From Tulasnella sp. 424 (Eukaryota; Basidiomycota; Agaricomycetes; Cantharellales; Tulasnellaceae): DNA of 64,000 nt. The position numbers were made by a program, and so were the translations under genes. The DNA lies in the NCBI GenBank assembly GCA_019633425.1, contig WSUB01000085.1, forward strand, positions 62,001 through 126,000. Direction: 5' to 3'. This document shows positions 12,340 to 23,126 of this stretch, piece by piece. How positions within the stretch are numbered: position 1 is the stretch's first letter; the number at the start of each line of letters is the position of its first letter. The notes beneath the pieces are model-generated. The model did no database searches. It was not told where the DNA came from and was given only the letters and a program-made list of their open reading frames with translations.

Positions 12340-14155
12340 CTAACCGAACCTTCTTCCGTACACATTGGCCGGACGGGCGGCTCCGGGCGGTACCCACGGA
12401 GTAGTATTGCTTGAACTTGGCATTCCAGCGCCCGAGGGCGGACCACCTGACACGACACCGGGGTAGTAGGCCGGGGTCGACTGTCTCTTCTGAGCCAACG
12501 GCGTAGGAGCGCTTGTTACACCCACCGCGGCGAACGGATTGAACTCGTCGGTGGGATGTGGAGTTGCCACGGGGGACGTCGTGGATGTTGGGTAAGGCGG
12601 ATACGATTGCCTCTGGTCGGTTGATGAAGGCGGTCGTACGGGTGGCATTGGCGTCATTTGAGAACCCGCAAAAGCCGTACTGCTGCTCCGGGAGTGTGGT
12701 CGGTCTCGAGGACCCCATCCAGGAGCTGAAACCGTCGTTACCATGCTGTCTCGACTTGCCCGTCGTTCGCCCAAGGTGGGTCGGCCGGCCGGAGCACTAT
12801 TATTGGTCATGAAGCTTTGTGCCGAGGGTGGTCTCCAGGGTTCGGATTGTGTATAAGAAGCCGTCGGGTTGGGAGCAGAAGCGTAGGAGTTCGGGGAATT
12901 CAAAACCGTTGAATCGCGCTGAGACGCCGGTCTTGACGACGATGAGGAATATGTATTGTACATGGACGAAGAGCTAGAGGATGGCGCGGCAGTCGCTTGT
13001 GACTGTAAGATAGCAGACACGGCAGATCTGTCAAAAGGAGAAAGCCGTTTCGTCGGTCAGCTTATCCCGGACCGAAGCCGAAGCCCAACCCAAAAAGAGA
13101 GTGGAGGTATAAGCTCACCCATAGAAGGCCGTCGCAGCAGGAGGTGCTGCACCTTGAGGCAATCCGGGACTGGATGTTTTACCGTAAGCCAGAGCCTTAT
13201 CGACCACGAGCTGCGGGCCATGGCCGTTGATTGCAGTCGGGACCGGGCCCGCGCCCGACAAGGAAGCAGCAAAGCCGCCTCCTACTGCACCATACGAAGA
13301 CGAGGCCGATGATCCTCTGCGTCTCCTGGCCGCAGATGGCGAGACTTGACCTGATGATGATGATGGAGTGGGGTAGGTCCCTCTTTGCCCAACATGAGGC
13401 TCAACAACAGGATAATGTGGGGTGGAGAGACGAGGAGCGGCACCGTCGTAGGACGTACGTGGAGATGATGTGGCGTTCGGATAGCCTGAGGAAGAGGTAA
13501 CAGTATCGTATGACGAGCGTGCGGATGGGGTTGAGCGTGCGGGGGATTGGGATGAAGGTGTGGGCGCTGTGAGCGCCGCTTGGAACGGTGGGGGTGGGTT
13601 GTCGATGCCAGCCTCCTCATCCAACGGGAAATACCGTCTTTGATGATACCCAGTATCATCGACAGGTGAAACAGGTTGCGACGAAGGACCAGAAGATGCG
13701 CTCGTTCCATTCGACATAGTAGCTGGGCTGCTTACGAACAACCGACCACTCCCTCGGCCTCCCAAACCAGCTTCATTGTACCATGCGGGGCGCTCTTTGG
13801 AGTGTCGCGAGCTAGAGTAGCTGCTTGCAGTCCCATTACTACTGCTTGAGATGGAATTTTGACGATGATGAGATGATGAACTTCCGGCTCGGCCTAATCT
13901 TGAGTCCGCGGTATTCGCAGTCCCGGGTGGTGATGGCAAGACTACAGGCCGAGGTGACTGTCTGGTGGTCTGTTGGAAGCCAGGTGAATTTGCAGACCAT
14001 CGTTGCCTTGAAGTTGGTCTGCGATCGTTTACGTCTTCGAGAACGAGCGAACGTTGGAGAGCGTCTGCAACCTTTTCGTCGTATTCGACTTGGGAGAGGT
14101 ATGGTGGAGGTGCTGGTTCGTTTCGGTTTGGCACTGCAGCTCCGAAAGGATCCAT
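12340..14155 (-). CDS. Ser/Pro-rich disordered protein with PPPY motif
   Basis: Two exons (14155-13119 and 13027-12340) joined by a GTGAGC...ACAG intron give a 574-residue protein. I chose the ATG at 14155 (MDPFGAAVPNRNEP) because it sits in a strong ACCATGG context; the frame extends upstream to 14212 without another ATG. Residues 13-40 contain APPPYLSQVEYDEKVADALQ, a PPxY motif followed by a short amphipathic helix, the only part that looks ordered. The rest is low-complexity Ser, Pro, Thr and Gly, ending in NVYGRRFG. PPxY motifs usually recruit WW-domain ubiquitin ligases, so an adaptor role is possible but unproven. It is head-to-head with JMJD7. Confidence 0.75.
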
Positions 14156-14372
14156 GGTTGGGTCGTTTCGCTGAGCTGGGTGATGGCAGAGCGAGTTGGA
14201 TGGAGGGGACAAGGAGAGGAGAAGAACGGAGACAAGAGGAGGAGGATATTGGGAATTGGAGGGTCTGAACTGAAATAACGGCCTGGATCCTCACCTCGCC
14301 TCGATACACACGCTCAGGTTAACTTCCCTCACTTAAGCGCCTCTCTGTCACCAACTCACTCGCTGACCTCCC
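14156..14372. promoter_or_regulatory. Shared divergent promoter (Ser/Pro-rich gene and JMJD7)
   Basis: Only 217 bp separate the two start codons, so both genes must use this interval as promoter and 5' leader. No canonical TATA box is visible. The context of the JMJD7 ATG (ccATGG) is good. Confidence 0.6.
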
Positions 14373-16646
14373 ATGGACACTGTACGTGAGCATGGAGGTT
14401 TTCCATCACAGGCGATGTGCTGACAGCGTTGACTACGCGATCATGCGCATGTCATAGGCACTGCTCCGGGCCATAGCTAGGGATTACCAAGGTACGGGTT
14501 ACGGAGCCCTCTCTCTGGGCAATGCATGCTCAAAACGTGCATTCTGAATGACTCAGAGCTCAATGGTTCTACGATCGAGATATGGAATAAACCTCCAACT
14601 CCTCTGGAATTTGCTCGTCTGGTTCACATTTCCAGACCAGTTCTGTTTAGAGGTGCCCCGCTGCCCCCGAAATGCGCCTCAGTCTGAGATGCTGATAGCT
14701 ACCAACTTCCACGATGCCCGAACCAACGCCACCAAACTTTTGAACTTTCTGTCTCCGCGAATATTTTACCTTTTCTCGCGCTGCTATATTTGGGCGAATC
14801 TTCGGGCGCTCTCTTGACGAATTCCGCGCTAAAAATTGACCAGGCAGCTTCAACGTGCACACGCTCCCTGCAATCAAATGGACAAACGAATATTTGTGCT
14901 CTCGAATGGGAAATAAACCGGTGTCGGTAGCCGTCACCCCTGATGGGTAAAGTACGCTTGTTGAACGTACATAGAAACGGGATCCTGACGCTCTGATCCC
15001 TGGCGCTTCTACGGGTTATGCCGCTGCGGCTTGCCCGACCAACAAAGCTATGCCGACGCGCTCAAATTGGGGCCCGACGGTATCACGACGTACTTCACGG
15101 AACCTCATACGCAACGCATGACCATGTCAGACCTCCTCTCCATTCTCTTCGATCCGCAGTTCTCACATTCATCAGGTGAGCACAGGCCAACTCCCTCCTC
15201 CCCGTCTCCACCTTTTCTTCTGTCTTATCCCCATCATCATCATAATCTATCACAACGTGTGTGCAAGCCAGCAACGCTCACCCTGTTGCTTCTTTTTCCC
15301 CTCTTCGGTTCGCCGGGTTCCCATTTTGTTTTCCCTGGACTCCTTGTGTTTTTATGTGATTTGGCCCAAATAGGAAGTAGCGCGTCAGAAGCCGCCGTCG
15401 GGAACCTCGATGGCTCCCCGAGTTTGCCATCCGCAGCGCCGTCATCGCTGGGCTCGCCAAAGCCACCCAAATTCGGCGTCTTACCAGGAGAGGTAGTTTA
15501 TCTACAAAGCCAGAATGGGAACTTAAATGATCCTGAGGGTGAATTCGCCTCGTTGCGAGGCGATGTCCCCGCCGATATCCCTTGGGCGTCGGAAGCGCTA
15601 GATAAGCCTCCGGAGGCCGTCAATCTGTAAGACCTTTCCCTCTCCTTTTACTTCACTTTATCTTTGGTTGGTATCTGGGGTTTGAATGGACTGACATGAG
15701 GTCCGATTTTTTTTGACGTACACGGGATTTTTCCTCCGACCTGGCGTGTTTAAAAATTGATGCATCGCCCAACCATAAACAAACTGTGCTCGTGCCCGTA
15801 CCTGGCGTTCTTTGGGCGGATCAAGTTGGATCGGGGACTCGAGGTCCATCACTTCGGCGCACAGCGGTAAGTCCATTTTTATACGAGCGCTCATTTGCAA
15901 AGGCACCCATCCTCGCGTTTTTAACTTTCGGATGATCGCCATGATCTTCCTCCGGTCATTTTGCAGATCCTTACGAGAACGTGTACACCGTAGTCCGCGG
16001 CCGAAAGCATTTTACGCTTCTACCCCCAACTGAAGGGTGGGCTTTGCAAGGTTTTTAAGCCACTGTTTCCCCCATATTTCTCGAGCGCTCCACAGACTAA
16101 ACCGCCGGGATATCCTATCTTCCTATTCCTTTAATTCTTTTTGTTATCAGAGCGGATGTACCCACATGCAACGTACACTCGGGCAGACCCAGCGTCACCG
16201 CTTGTCCTCACTCCGAGCGACCCTCAAAACCAAGTCTCTTGGGCAACTCTAGATCCCGTCAAAGATCTCGATCGCATCCGAACAGAAGCGCTCTTTGAGG
16301 TTCACCCTATCAAGGTGACGGTTGAGCTTGGAGACGCATTGTACTTGCCGGCAGGCTGGTGGCATCATGTTCGCCAAGAAGGTTTTATGGAACGGCGTCG
16401 TGATGGTACTGTTAGCGAAGGGCCTGTGATTGCGTTGAATTGGTGGTACGATATGGAAATGAGGTAAGTAGGAAGGGAGGGCAGAACGTTCGAGGGGCAC
16501 AATAAGTCGAACTGACACCACATTTTCTTTGCGCATTTAATTTATTAAGGGGAGCATCGTGGGTCTGGTTATCCCACCTTCGTGGTCGTCCGGTATCCCA
16601 GGAGATGCATTCAGACACCGACTCGGAGGCTTCTGTAAAATCGTAA
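14373..16646 (+). CDS. JMJD7: JmjC-domain lysyl hydroxylase, JMJD7 type
   Basis: Ten exons in full phase agreement give 385 residues: 14373-14381, 14458-14491, 14557-14652, 14844-14946, 15048-15175, 15374-15626, 15826-15866, 15967-16050, 16151-16463 and 16550-16646. Diagnostic motifs are PPTPLEFARLV, NKPVSVAVTPDGYADAL, DIPWASEALDKPPEAVNLWI, YENVYTVVRGRKHFTLLPP, LYLPAGWWHHV and ALNWWYDMEM. The iron ligands are present: H220-x-D222 (AHSD) and the histidine of WWHHV (about 321-322). JMJD7 is a 2-oxoglutarate/Fe(II) oxygenase that hydroxylates lysine in DRG-family GTPases. The first coding exon is only 9 nt. Exon 3 to 4 uses an unusual GTGCCC donor and a 191-nt intron, the least certain junction. 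From exon 8 on, the gene lies inside a tandem duplication. Confidence 0.88.
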
Positions 16647-18042
16647 GATGATTACTCGATAATCATCCACCAATATCGTCCCATTCAAGCCAAACCGGCT
16701 CAATTGATACAGTATCCGTCAATAAACCTGATAGAAATAATGGTTTGATGTTATGAAAGCAGATAGAGGAATTGGCTGGTACATTTTCATGGCAGAGTTC
16801 AGGGTAGTGAACAAGTCACGAACGAGTGACCTTTTTGGAAGTCAACCTCGCTCGCGGAGCCTTGCTTCATGACGCAGAATACCCTGAGAAATATACTTGG
16901 GAGCTTTCAAATGGTCCTACAGGGAGGCTCAACGCATTTTCACATGAAGATGAGGGCAAATGTTGTCTTGTTGGGCTGGTACCATATTTCCGCCCCTTTA
17001 TTGCTCAGGGGAAATCTTGAAAATCTGATTGGTCCACTTTCCTAATTGTCCAGAGTCTCCTAGAGACGCCTTCTGGCTCGACTAGACTCGCGCTCTTCCA
17101 CAAGAGTCGTACGATGGCTTGGGCTTGGAACTAAGAATCCTTTCAACTCGTCTGATTTTTGAGAAGAACAGATGAATAGAGAGCGGCCACCGCTCAAGCC
17201 TCAATGTACCATCGTTCGAAATAGTCAAAGACAGAACTGATGTGTGTGGGGCAACCAATCCATGCCGTTGAAGCGGTTACCGACCTAGGACGGCAGGGTC
17301 CCTTGGAATATCAGATTTCACCATGCCTGTCTACTTTACGGCATGCTGCACTGCAAGCCAGCTAGCACACCACTGCAACCCATCCATTCCCCGCAGCAAT
17401 TGGGGGTCGGTATTCAATCAATCTCACCGGTTCGGACTAGTTGACCCCGTCAAAATTCCCATCGGCATTGAATTCCGAGTTGATCGTAATGCATGTGCCT
17501 TTTGGCGGCGTTATAAGCGGCATTATAAGTAAGACATGGCCGATACAAATTTCTTTCGCATTGCTTGGTGTTGGCAAAATCGTCAAGCGCGAACAACTTA
17601 GAGGATCAAGTTGAGGGACACCGCAAGAAATACTGACAGGAGCAAAGGTGCCGAAAAGGACCAAATCGAGATGGATAGAGGCCAAATACTCGATCCAGCA
17701 TGCCAATGACGCCAAGCGAGGAGCAATCCACCTTATCAAAGGAGTGGAGACCGAGAGGACCGAGCAAGGAGAGCTTGGCGACCACACAAAAAGGGTGGGG
17801 ACATTTGAGTATGTCAGCACAAGTTGGTCATTGACACATTTCGAACCGTGAAGCGTCTACTTCCCACCCCTAATACCCGATGCCGGTCCACACTCCCGTT
17901 TGTTGTTCTCCTCAAAAGCAGTCTCTTCCTCTCCAGAAAACTGCGAAAATAAATGATATAATGGTTCCTGGGATGTTCCTTATACCTCATATCGGCTTAA
18001 GATGACTTTTCAATGGGTAAAATGTTCAGCTAATTGCTCCCG

Positions 18043-18125
18043 CCGGCTCAAGTCGGTGTCCAAACATTGGAACTCTAAAGCTGCACAAACATCTCCGGAG
18101 AAATGTCCCTGGCGAACAAACACTG
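18043..18125 (+). promoter_or_regulatory. Conserved upstream block with CGG-N7-CGG
   Basis: CCGGCTCAAGTCGG followed by TGTCCAAACATTGGAACT and GCGAACAAACA is repeated almost unchanged at 22786-22868 upstream of the paralogue, although the spacer around it has diverged. CGG-N7-CGG is a direct-repeat spacing compatible with a Zn2Cys6 activator of the type that drives drug-efflux genes; the factor is unknown. Confidence 0.5.
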
Positions 18126-18194
18126 TCGCGTGGTTACGGCCGCCGGGCCACTATACAGGGCACTCTTTGCGGTGGCTACTCATGGAACGATAAA

Positions 18195-18201
18195 TATAAA
18201 A
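18195..18201 (+). promoter_or_regulatory. TATA box of first MFS transporter
   Basis: TATAAAA about 185 bp before the ATG, followed by AGCCCAGCACCG. The paralogue has TATAAAA at 22945 followed by GCCCAGCACCG. Confidence 0.6.
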
Positions 18202-18380
18202 AGCCCAGCACCGCCAGAACATCAACCCATTTCTTGTCGTTCTCCGCCACGTAATACCCCTCCCCCACCTCTTCATCGCTCTTCTCGACTCCTTGGGGTC
18301 CACTCCTTTACTTTACCCTCGAACCCCCTCCACTCCTCTCGACCAATCCGCACGAGTAACAGGAAGTTCGTCGAAAAACC

Positions 18381-20708
18381 ATGTTGTCCGAGAAGACCGA
18401 AGCCCAAGCTATCCCGAACTCCCGCGCCGATTCAGTGACTCTCCGTTCTAATTCACCCGCACAGGAGAAACCAGAGGAACCGGAGAAAGCCGTTGCCGCT
18501 GTACCGTTGCAGGATGAGTCGAAACTTGTGGGAGGCTATAAGTTGGTCTTGATTTTCATTGGTATGATGTTGTCGTGCGTAGATCCACCTTTCACTGGCT
18601 TCGCGGTGTAAAGCTGACAACACCTTGTTCGTAGCGCTCTGCTCGTGGCTCTCGATCAAACGATCGTCGCCACTGCCATCCCACGAATTGCTTCCGAGTT
18701 CAATGCGCTCGATCAAGTCACTTGGATCGCCTCGGCTTATTTCCTCACTCAGTGCGGTCTCACACTCACCTACGGTAAACTTCTGGCCGCCGTAACGACC
18801 AAGTGGGTGTATCTCTTCGCCGTCATCATCTTCGAAGTTGGTAGCGCCATCTGTGGGGGTAAGCCATCATGCACGTCTCGTATTAGAAGGAAGTAATTGA
18901 GAGCCGTTTCGCCCTAGCCGCTCCCAGCGTCGAAGCTTTAATCGTCGGCCGGGCCATCGCTGGTTTAGGTGCTGCAGGGATTTTCGTACGTCCGCTCCTT
19001 ATATCGCGACGGCTCAGTCGATTGAAGATATTCCGCTTCTAGACGTCGTGTCTTGCCATCTTGGCTGTCGTCACCCGATTAGAGAAGCGGCCCGTCCTTT
19101 TCGGTTTGTTCGGAGGTGTCTTTGCCTTTTCCAATGTCATCGGCCCTCTTCTCGGCGGTGCGTTCACCGATCACGTATCATGGAGATGGTGCTTCTACAT
19201 CAAGTAAGCTTTTATCGTCGAACTGGGCTTGCTCGTGGTTGCTAATTGACCTTGCTCCCTGCCCGTCCATGAACAGCCTTCCACTCGGCGCAATCACCAT
19301 CACTACAATCCTGTTCTTCATTAAGCCGACTCACTCTACCGTCGAGCCTGCAGGGTTCAAGGAGACGATGAGGAGGATTGCTGGTATCGACTGGATCGGG
19401 TCCGTTCTTTCCATCGGCATGATCACGTCCATCCTCTTGCCTTTGCAATGGGGAGGTGTCACCAAGCCTTGGACCGACAAGACCGTCATTGCCTTGTTCT
19501 GCGTCGTTAGTGACTCTTTTTTGGTTCACTGTTGGTCAATCTGTTCACCTTGCTCCATTAGTTCGCTATCCTCCTTGCGGCCTTCATCGGCTGGGAGTGG
19601 TACGTCGGTGAAGAAAAGGCCATCATGCCTCTTTCTATGTGGGCTAACAGGACACAAATTGGCTGCTGCTTGGAGGGTGTATGTGTCCCACTCCTTTCAT
19701 AGTCCACATTTGCGGTGAAATACTAACCGACACCTTACAGTTCTTGCTCATGTTCGTCGTGCTTTGCGCCGTCTACTACCTTCCTCTCTACTACCAATCC
19801 GCTCAGCAACACACCGCAACTCGTTCGGGTATCGATATCTTGGCATTCATGGTACGTTCGCTGGGAGCGCCCACCCGTCGGAACCGTCATCTGACCCTGG
19901 CATCTCTAGTGCTGCATCATTTTCGGTGGTGCTCTCTCCGGAGCTGTCATTCACGTGGTAAGTATCGCCCCTTTTCCGGATTTAGCGCTCGTGCTCAAGG
20001 TTCCGTGCTTGTGTCTGGTCCCAAACAGACGGGACGCCCCCTCCCATGGTTGATCATCCCCCCTCCTCTTTCTGCTCTTTCATGCGGTCTCATCTTCTGG
20101 AAGCTTCAACATACCCCCAGCACTGGCTTCCTTCTCGGAATGCAGCTCCTCTTAGGTCTTGGGTGTGGCTGCGCTCTTCAGGTACGCTTAATACTCGCGG
20201 TGCCAGAATCCGACATGTTACTGATGGAATATTCTCTTCCCCGATAGAACTGCGTCATCGCTATTCAAGCCGAGTACGCCAGGAAGCCAGAGATGGTACC
20301 TCAATCATCTGCATTGGTCAATTTCACCCAATACTTCGGCGGCACCCTCGGCATCGCTATCGCCGGAACCATCTTTGGCAACAAGCTCAGTTCGTTCATC
20401 GCCATCTACGCACCTGGTCTTTCTCCAGAGACCGTTGCTGCTGTGAAGCAGTCGGTGGAGATGATCAAGACGCTGGACCCCGAGGTTCAAGCTGGTGTAA
20501 TCACCGCATATTCGAAAGCTCTTGGTGCGTTGGTTCTACCATCCACGCAAATCCGTGAACACGGAAACTGATCATGGTGATTATTTTTTCAGGTTACGTC
20601 TTCATCATTGGCATTCCATCTGGAATTCTGGCCTCCTTGGCTGGTTGCCTGGTACCGAACTTCAACATCAAGGAGATGGGTGTCCAGCCAGGAGCTCACG
20701 CTGTGTAG
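18381..20708 (+). CDS. MFS drug/H+ antiporter, DHA2 (14-TM) family, copy A
   Basis: Multi-exon gene from the ATG at 18381 to TAG at 20706-20708. A charged cytosolic N-terminus (about 50 residues) precedes TM1 (YKLVLIFIGMMLS) and the DHA2 signature ALDQTIVATAIPRIASEF. Later motifs are WIASAYFLTQCGLTLTYGKL, LIVGRAIAGLGAAGIF, GGVFAFSNVIGPLLGGAFTD, SWRWCFYINLPLGAI, YYLPLYYQSAQQHTATRSG and FTQYFGGTLGIAIAGTIFG. The family exports drugs, azoles, toxins or siderophores by proton antiport at the plasma membrane; the substrate is unknown. All exons are open and splice signals intact. Compared with copy B it lacks one intron, after TYG at 18774. Confidence 0.85.
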
Positions 20709-20810
20709 AACGACCTTGGTTTTCGGCTTCCAATTAGCTGTTATCAGATGTATAATTATGGGTTTCATTTCGGCAATGCCAATTAGACGGATCACGTCGT
20801 AATTATCATC

Positions 20811-20926
20811 ATTATCGCTGGGTACCTTCGGTGACGAGCAGCCTGAGGAGTAAAATGCCGCTCGTTTCTCTCTTTCTGGATCAAATCAATTATTCTGGGG
20901 TGAGGACTCGTCTTCTTTCTCTGGCT
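20811..20926 (-). pseudogene. Truncated copy of MED20 last exon
   Basis: Reverse strand matches the end of the MED20 gene (25648-25763): compare GATCAAATCAATTATTCTGG with GACCAATCCAATCCTTCTGG. Substitutions introduce stops, and the match ends at 20926, where JMJD7 sequence begins. This is the left end of the duplication junction. Confidence 0.8.
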
Positions 20927-21633
20927 AACTGAAGGATGGGCTTCACAAGGTTCTTCAAGTCACCTGCTGCGCCGTCGGGGCGTCCTATCTCCCTCTTTCT
21001 TCCTTATTATGATAGCCGATGTACCTACATGCAACCTACACTCGGGCGGTTCAAGCGACTCTCAGAACCGAGTCCCTTGGGCAACTCCAGATTCCGTCAA
21101 AGATCTTGATCGGATCCGCATAAATCCGGAGGGGGTGTGGAGACCGAAGTTTATCGTGCGTGTGCCAGTCAACCTAGACTTATGACGCACATGAAGCCAG
21201 AAAAACAGGAGATAATCCACGCAGGGACGACAATAGTACTAGGGCTGTATCAACAGACCCATTACAGGCGCATCGGTTATAAAATTGGGGTTTCGACGTT
21301 CATCCTATCGATGTGACGGTTCGACCTCGGAGATGTATGGTACTTACTCGCGGGTTGGTGGCTTAATGTTCGACAAGAGGTTATTTGGAAGTGCGTGAGG
21401 ATGGTAAATGGCCTGTGAACGCGTTGAATCGCTGGTACGATATTGGGATGAGATGAGTAAGGAGGGCAGAACATTCGAGAAGAGCTGTAAGTCGAGCTGA
21501 CACTACTCTTTTTCTGACACACTTTTAATTATCAATGAGAGAAGTGGGGTCTAGCTATCTCATCTTCGGTGGGCGTCCGGCATCCCAGGAGATGGTTTCG
21601 GACACCGACTCGGACGCTTCTGTAAAATCGTAA
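20927..21633 (+). pseudogene. Truncated, decayed copy of JMJD7 3' exons
   Basis: Starts inside exon 8 (AACTGAAGG) and follows JMJD7 through CCGATGTACCTACATGCAAC, TCCGTCAAAGATCTTGATCG, TACTCGCGGGTTGGTGGCTT and the final TCTGTAAAATCGTAA at 21633. The HxD iron ligands lie upstream of the breakpoint and are absent. An unrelated insert of roughly 150 bp sits at about 21115-21290, and the WWHHV motif is altered (CTTAATGTT). No functional product is expected. Confidence 0.85.
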
Positions 21634-23126
21634 GATGATACCTGTGATAATAATCCACCAGAAGTCGTTGCATTGGTACAGCCTCCGTGGATAAAACTGA
21701 GAGTTAATTATAGCTTGATGTTAAGAAAGCAGACAGAAGAATTTCTTGCTGCATTTCCACTAATCTTAGGGTGCCAACAAGGTAGGACACAAGTGGTCTT
21801 TTTTGAAGTCAACCACGTTCGCTGAGCCTTGCTTGATTGCACAGCATATCCTGACAGCCACCTTGCAACCTGCAAGTGATGCCATAGAGGGAAACTCGCT
21901 CATTTTCACGTGAATGTGGGGGCTCATATTGTCTTGCTGGACTGGCGCCATATTTCCGCCCCTTTATTTCTCAGGGAAGTCTTGCGAGTCTGACTATTCC
22001 ACCTTCCTCATTGGCCAGAAGTCATGAGAGGCATCTTCTGGCCCCGCGCTTCCATAAGAGTGGTAAGATGGCTTGATACTAAGAATTCTCTCAGCTAGTA
22101 TAATTTGCGGGAATAACAGGTGAATAGAGAACGACAGGCTCCCAAGATTTGATGGATTATTGCTCAAAAGAATAATCCAAGATAGAATTAATGGTGCGTG
22201 GCAACCAACTCAAGTTATTTGGGCGGTTACAGACGCCAACATCGAGGCTATCTCGAAATTTCACATTTCACAAAGCCTTCTTCTACGATATTGGCAAATC
22301 TTCAAGTCTGAACAAAGCTTCGAGCGGATCGGATTGAAAGACAAAGAACCACTGAGGTGAGCAAACGCGTCGATAGAGACCCATAGAAATGGACAGAGAC
22401 CAAACACTCGGTCCTAGCATGCCAGTGACACCGAGAGAGAAGCAGTCAACCTTATCAAAGGAGCGGAAACCCAGACGACCGGGCAAGGAGGGTTCTACAA
22501 GCAAGGGTGGGATATCTGTACGTTAGGAGGAATGACATGAAGCCTTTGGGACTTGTCAGCATGGGTTGGTCATCAGCCACTTTTGAACCGTGAGAAGCAC
22601 TTGGTTTCCCGCTTGGCCTCCGCCAAGCTCACTTTACCCCCTAAATCCATCCCATCTGGTCCAATAGCCCTACTCAAATGAATGATCTATGAGATTATTA
22701 GATACTCTGCGTCTTCAAGCATTCGTTTAAAATGAAATTCTCAATCGACCAAATGTCCCGAGACCTGCTCACGGAGCCGCCCCTGCCGGCTCAAGTCGGC
22801 GTCCAAACATTGGAACTTTAAAGCTGCGCAAACCTCTCCGGGGCCATGTCCCTGGCGAACAAACAGCTTCGCATGTCACGGCCGCCGGGTCCAATATACA
22901 GGGCACTCCGTCGGCAGCCATGGAAGGATACATGGAAGGATACGTATAAAAGCCCAGCACCGCAAGAACGCCAATTGACCCATTTCTTGTCGGTCTCCGC
23001 CCGTAATACCTCCTCCTCCTCCTCCTCATCTCTCATCTCTCTTCGACTCCTGGGTCCGCTCCTTTACTTTACCCTCAACCCCCTTCGCTCTTATCAACCA
23101 ACTCGCACGAGTAATAGCAACAAACG
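21634..23126. other. Intergenic, paired with 16647-18380
   Basis: No gene seen. It is the diverged partner of the spacer in unit A, with the conserved CGG-N7-CGG block at 22786-22868 and a TATAAAA at 22945-22951 before the second transporter. Confidence 0.6.

Larger units (their letters stand above)
16647..18380. other. Intergenic, paired with 21634-23126
   Basis: No gene seen. The whole stretch has a diverged counterpart upstream of the second transporter, so it is ancestral promoter and spacer DNA carried in the duplication. The best conserved part is 18043-18130. Confidence 0.6.
16028..20926. repeat. Tandem duplication unit A (JMJD7 3' end to MED20 3' end)
   Basis: This 4.9-kb segment is collinear with 20927-25763. 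It runs from JMJD7 exon 8 (AACTGAAGG at 16028) through the JMJD7 3' exons, intergenic DNA and the first MFS transporter to a copy of the MED20 last exon that stops abruptly at 20926. Conserved intergenic landmarks include TGAAGTCAACC..CG beside GAGCCTTGCTT near 16840 and 21820, and GCAACCAA near 17250 and 22200. Confidence 0.85.

Noticed and set aside
15031..15630. ATG at 15031 as start of a separate 199-codon gene
   Set aside because: It lies within the intron before JMJD7 exon 5; the acceptor at 15047 and phase from upstream exons show the frame is internal to JMJD7.
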